Shown here one piece after another: positions 8,599 to 10,883 of a DNA stretch of 10,883 nt (its first letter is position 1; each line of letters opens with the position of its first letter). The stretch comes from CAZGAH01 sp964523295 (lineage in GTDB: Bacteria; Desulfobacterota; Desulfovibrionia; Desulfovibrionales; Desulfovibrionaceae), in NCBI GenBank assembly GCA_964523295.1, contig CAZGAH010000116.1, positions 1-10,883 of the forward strand, written 5' to 3'. The position numbers and the translations under genes were made by a program. The notes beneath the pieces are model-generated. The model was given only the letters and a program-made list of their open reading frames with translations. It searched no databases and was not told where the DNA came from.

Positions 8599-10128
8599 TC
8601 ACGCGGTTTCGACGGCAGCCGGCTCGCTCGACGATTTTCTCGACTGTATGGCCGTGGCGATTGCGCATTTCAGATCGTCCATATTGACTGGTTTGCTCAC
8701 GTATGCGTCCATCCCTTCTGCCAGAAAGCGCTCCTTGTCGCCTGTCATGGCGAATGCGGTGACAGCGACAATCGGCACCTTGGCTTTTGCCTTGAATTCC
8801 GGAAGACTGCGAATCATTCGCGTCGCGAGCACCCCGTCCATGACCGGCATACGCACATCCATGAGCACGCAGTCATACTGGTATGCAGTAATATATCGAA
8901 GAGCATCATCGCCGTTTTCAGCCGTGTCCACATGATAGCCGCATTGTTCCAGTTGCCAACGCAAGGCAAGCTGATTCAGTCGCTCGTCCTCTACCAGAAG
9001 GATGCGTAGAGGTTGTTGTCCGGCTCCTGCGTCGGTCGTATCCGGTGACATGACTTCCGTTGCCGGCGGACATGGCCGGGAAAAGGGCAGGACTACGCAC
9101 ATGGTTGTTCCTTGACCGACTCTGCTTTCGACGGATATTTGCCCCTTCATGAGATCAGTCAGCCTTCTGACGATAGCCAGACCCAGACCCACCCCGCCTG
9201 CGCTGTGCGTCAACGATCTCTCTTCCTGAGTGAAGGGCTCGAAAATGCTTTCAATCCGGGATCCTGAGATGCCGCAGCCGGTATCGGTCACGCTGAAGGC
9301 AACGTGCAGACGCTCGTCGTCCAGCGGCGTTGTCGGCCCGATTTGGATGCGTATCGAGCCCTGGTCGGTAAACTTGACCGCGTTGCCGGTCAGGTTGAAC
9401 AGTATCTGCTTAAGCCGTGCATCGTCGCCCCGTAGCGTCCGTGGCAGGCGCTTGTCAAGCTCCACCACGAAATCGAGACCCTTTTGTCGGGCCAGATGGC
9501 CGCTCAGGTTCTGAAGAGAGGACTGGATATCGGCCAGCAAGAACTCTTTGTCTTCGATGGTGATGGTGCCTGATTCGACCTTGGCCAGGTCCAGGATATC
9601 AGTCAGCAGGCGGGTGAGACGCTGAGAGGCTTCTGAGGCCATCTCTACGTATTCAAGCTGTTTGGCGTCCAGGCTGGTTAGCGAAAGAAGCCTGAGCATA
9701 CCGAGTATGCCGTTCAGCGGATTGCGGATTTCATGGCTCATGTTGGCTAAGAATGTCGACTTGGCCCTGTTGGCCGCCTCGGCTTCTTCTTTGGCTTGCA
9801 CCAGATGCTGTTCCAACTGGATGCGTTCGGTGAGATTGACGGCGGCAATGTGGCAAAGCTGGCCCGTGGAGTCGGGCAGACTATGCATAAGCACGTCCAT
9901 CGTCGAGCCGGGTTGGGGTCCTTTGCGAAGTTGAATTGTCAGCTCGTTGTTATGCACACCCTCTTCATGTCTGGCGCACAGGGCCTGATCCAGGAAGGCG
10001 ACGAAGCCCGCTCGATGCGCTGGAGAAACGAAGTCTTCCAGCAGCTGTCCGAGCAGGCCGGAGCGGGGGCTGCCCAAAAATGTGCTCCCAGTCAGGTTGA
10101 CTTGCTGGATGCAGCCCCTGCGATCCAC
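8599..10128 (-). CDS. Hybrid histidine kinase (PAS-HisKA-HATPase-REC), probably 5'-truncated
   Basis: The open frame of 509 residues starts inside a PAS domain: VDRRGCIQQVNLTG with a Phe/Gly-rich loop, ~1-110. Next are HisKA with His132 (SHEIRNPLNGILG) and HATPase ~245-360 with GNAVKFT, DTGCGI and GGVGLGLAI. A C-terminal receiver (~375-495) has Asp424 in LMDVRMPVMDG and an AVTAFAM / KPVN end. The kinase and receiver residues are intact, and no membrane segment is present. The frame can be read upstream only to a TGA at 10147-10149 and offers just a GTG at 10126-10128, with no Shine-Dalgarno sequence. The first PAS strand (PVFTV) lies before that GTG. The start of the PAS domain and any sensor part are therefore missing, and the gene may be non-functional. 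Its base composition is less GC-rich than that of the NFACT gene. It has no HPt domain and would rely on a separate one. Confidence 0.88.
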   Translation of the reverse strand: MDRRGCIQQVNLTGSTFLGSPRSGLLGQLLEDFVSPAHRAGFVAFLDQALCARHEEGVHNNELTIQLRKGPQPGSTMDVLMHSLPDSTGQLCHIAAVNLTERIQLEQHLVQAKEEAEAANRAKSTFLANMSHEIRNPLNGILGMLRLLSLTSLDAKQLEYVEMASEASQRLTRLLTDILDLAKVESGTITIEDKEFLLADIQSSLQNLSGHLARQKGLDFVVELDKRLPRTLRGDDARLKQILFNLTGNAVKFTDQGSIRIQIGPTTPLDDERLHVAFSVTDTGCGISGSRIESIFEPFTQEERSLTHSAGGVGLGLAIVRRLTDLMKGQISVESRVGQGTTMCVVLPFSRPCPPATEVMSPDTTDAGAGQQPLRILLVEDERLNQLALRWQLEQCGYHVDTAENGDDALRYITAYQYDCVLMDVRMPVMDGVLATRMIRSLPEFKAKAKVPIVAVTAFAMTGDKERFLAEGMDAYVSKPVNMDDLKCAIATAIQSRKSSSEPAAVETA

Positions 10129-10218
10129 CGTGAAAACAGGGACATTTCATCTGCAAAACTATGACTAAAAATCGCAATCAACAATCAGCTACCCTAGACA
10201 GCGCCGTTTCATTTTGTT
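10129..10218. other. Junction between the truncated kinase and the AT-rich DruA-like gene
   Basis: The 90 bases between the two divergent genes are AT-rich compared with the kinase side. They carry stops in all three minus-strand frames within a short distance of the kinase. No kinase-like coding, clear promoter, or paired terminal repeat could be recognised. The composition change and the cut kinase mark this as a likely insertion or deletion boundary. Confidence 0.45.
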
Positions 10219-10833
10219 ATGCCTGGGGGCATGAACACTCAGCGATGTCACAACGAGGAAGAGGTCCGGCGGGGGATAACAGTTCGGCTTATCAACGACG
10301 ATGAGGTCGAGCGATTTAATAATCTTTTAGATAACTATCACTATTTAAAAAGTATAAATTATCGTGGTCGTTTTCTTCGGTATGTTGCAGAGTATAAGGG
10401 CGAATGGTTCGCTTTGATCAGCTTCAGCGCTGCCGCGCTCAAAATCAAGGACCGGGAAAAGTGGATTGGTTGGACACCCCGGCAACGTGCCATAAGGTTA
10501 GGTTTTGTCGTCAACAACAGCCGTTTTCTTATGTTGCCCGAACGGGGGGCTTTCCCCAACCTGGCTTCACGCGTACTGGCATTATGCCTGCGGCGTCTGT
10601 GTGCGGATTGGGAAAAAAAATGGGAGCACCCTGTACTTATAGTTGAAACGTTTGTTGCAAATAATCGCGAAGGGACATGTTACCGTGCCTGTGGCTTTGA
10701 GGACGTCGGCATGACGGCAGGATATAGCCGCGTGAGTGAGGGCTATTATTCGCAGAACAATGAACCAAAACGCATATATTTACGTACGATACGCAGAGGA
10801 GGACGAAAAATTCTGAGGCGGGCCAAACAGTAG
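10219..10833 (+). CDS. DUF4338 (DruA-like) protein of unknown function
   Basis: A 204-residue protein covering most of a DUF4338 domain: VRLINDDEVERFN, then YHYLKS, GRFLRYVAEYKGEW, FSAAALKIKDREKWIGW, NNSRFLMLPE, NLASRVLALCLRRL, ETFV and GTCYRACGFEDVG, ending near PKRIYLRTIRRGGRK. The domain defines DruA of the type I Druantia anti-phage system and also occurs as a stand-alone or transposon-linked protein. No other Druantia gene (such as the large DruE helicase) is in view, so a defence role is not shown. The order of motifs resembles a GNAT acetyltransferase fold, which is my inference. The gene is strikingly AT-rich (bases 10321-10380 have 16 G/C of 60) and faces opposite to its neighbours, a sign of transfer. 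Two starts are possible, ATG 10219 or ATG 10231; neither has a well-spaced ribosome binding site. Its stop codon abuts a possible IS end. Confidence 0.85.
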   Translation: MPGGMNTQRCHNEEEVRRGITVRLINDDEVERFNNLLDNYHYLKSINYRGRFLRYVAEYKGEWFALISFSAAALKIKDREKWIGWTPRQRAIRLGFVVNNSRFLMLPERGAFPNLASRVLALCLRRLCADWEKKWEHPVLIVETFVANNREGTCYRACGFEDVGMTAGYSRVSEGYYSQNNEPKRIYLRTIRRGGRKILRRAKQ

Positions 10834-10883
10834 TGTCTTGTCAAGTGGTGTAAATTCTTTTCTTCGTTCCCTTGCCCTGTCGC
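10831..10883. mobile_element. Possible terminal inverted repeat of an IS256-type insertion sequence, entering at the window edge
   Basis: TAGTGTCTTGTCAAGTGGTG (from 10831) followed by TAAATTC resembles, from memory, IS256-family ends, which read ...TTTACAC...TTGAC...GACAC outward. If right, the element begins here and extends rightward out of the window. No transposase, matching far end or target duplication is visible, so this rests on the motif alone. The stop codon of the DruA-like gene would lie within the repeat. Confidence 0.28.

Noticed and set aside
9965..10177. A 70-codon minus-strand frame (TTG start) overlapping the 5' end of the small kinase, considered as the frameshifted N-terminus of that kinase
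   Set aside because: Upstream of the junction it gives only about ten residues before a stop and does not resemble PAS or sensor sequence. Truncation explains the data better than a simple frameshift.
10147..10883. The DruA-like gene as the body of a complete small insertion sequence
   Set aside because: The repeat-like sequence at 10831 is oriented inward to the right, and no matching inverted copy was found left of the gene. The gene itself has no transposase motif.

Overview
The window is GC-rich DNA, probably from a Desulfovibrio-type member of the Desulfobacterota. This placement rests on the look of the asd, M23 and NFACT proteins and on base composition, with no marker gene behind it. 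Six genes run on the minus strand. One AT-rich gene at the right edge runs on the plus strand and looks horizontally acquired.

Layout from right to left, in the direction of minus-strand transcription. An AT-rich DUF4338 (DruA-like) gene lies at 10219-10833 on the plus strand, followed by a possible IS terminus at the window edge. Next is a hybrid histidine kinase (8599-10128) whose 5' end appears cut off at the junction with the AT-rich segment. Then come an NFACT/RqcH-like protein (6825-8348) and a membrane-anchored M23 peptidase (5788-6690). A very large cytoplasmic hybrid kinase follows (1605-5577; PAS-PAS-PAS-GAF-HisKA-HATPase-REC-REC-HPt), interrupted by a 10-N assembly gap at 1995-2004. 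Last are a secreted L,D-transpeptidase-like protein (706-1470) and the 5' part of asd (1-646, cut by the window edge).

Three genes touch cell-wall chemistry. Asd feeds the lysine/diaminopimelate pathway, the YkuD-like protein would act on peptidoglycan crosslinks, and the M23 protein would cut them. However, a terminator separates asd from the transpeptidase gene, and the transpeptidase gene has its own putative promoter, so they are probably separate units. The two hybrid kinases have no response-regulator output gene beside them. The large one carries its own receivers and HPt, while the small one ends at a receiver and would need an HPt from elsewhere.

No rRNA, tRNA, CRISPR array or complete insertion sequence was seen. 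No gene-free stretch exceeds 300 bases. The longest, 8349-8598 (about 250 bases), holds nothing I can support. The right edge (10129-10883) is the accessory part: truncated kinase, AT-rich DruA-like gene and IS-like end. Any larger defence or mobile system would continue beyond the window.
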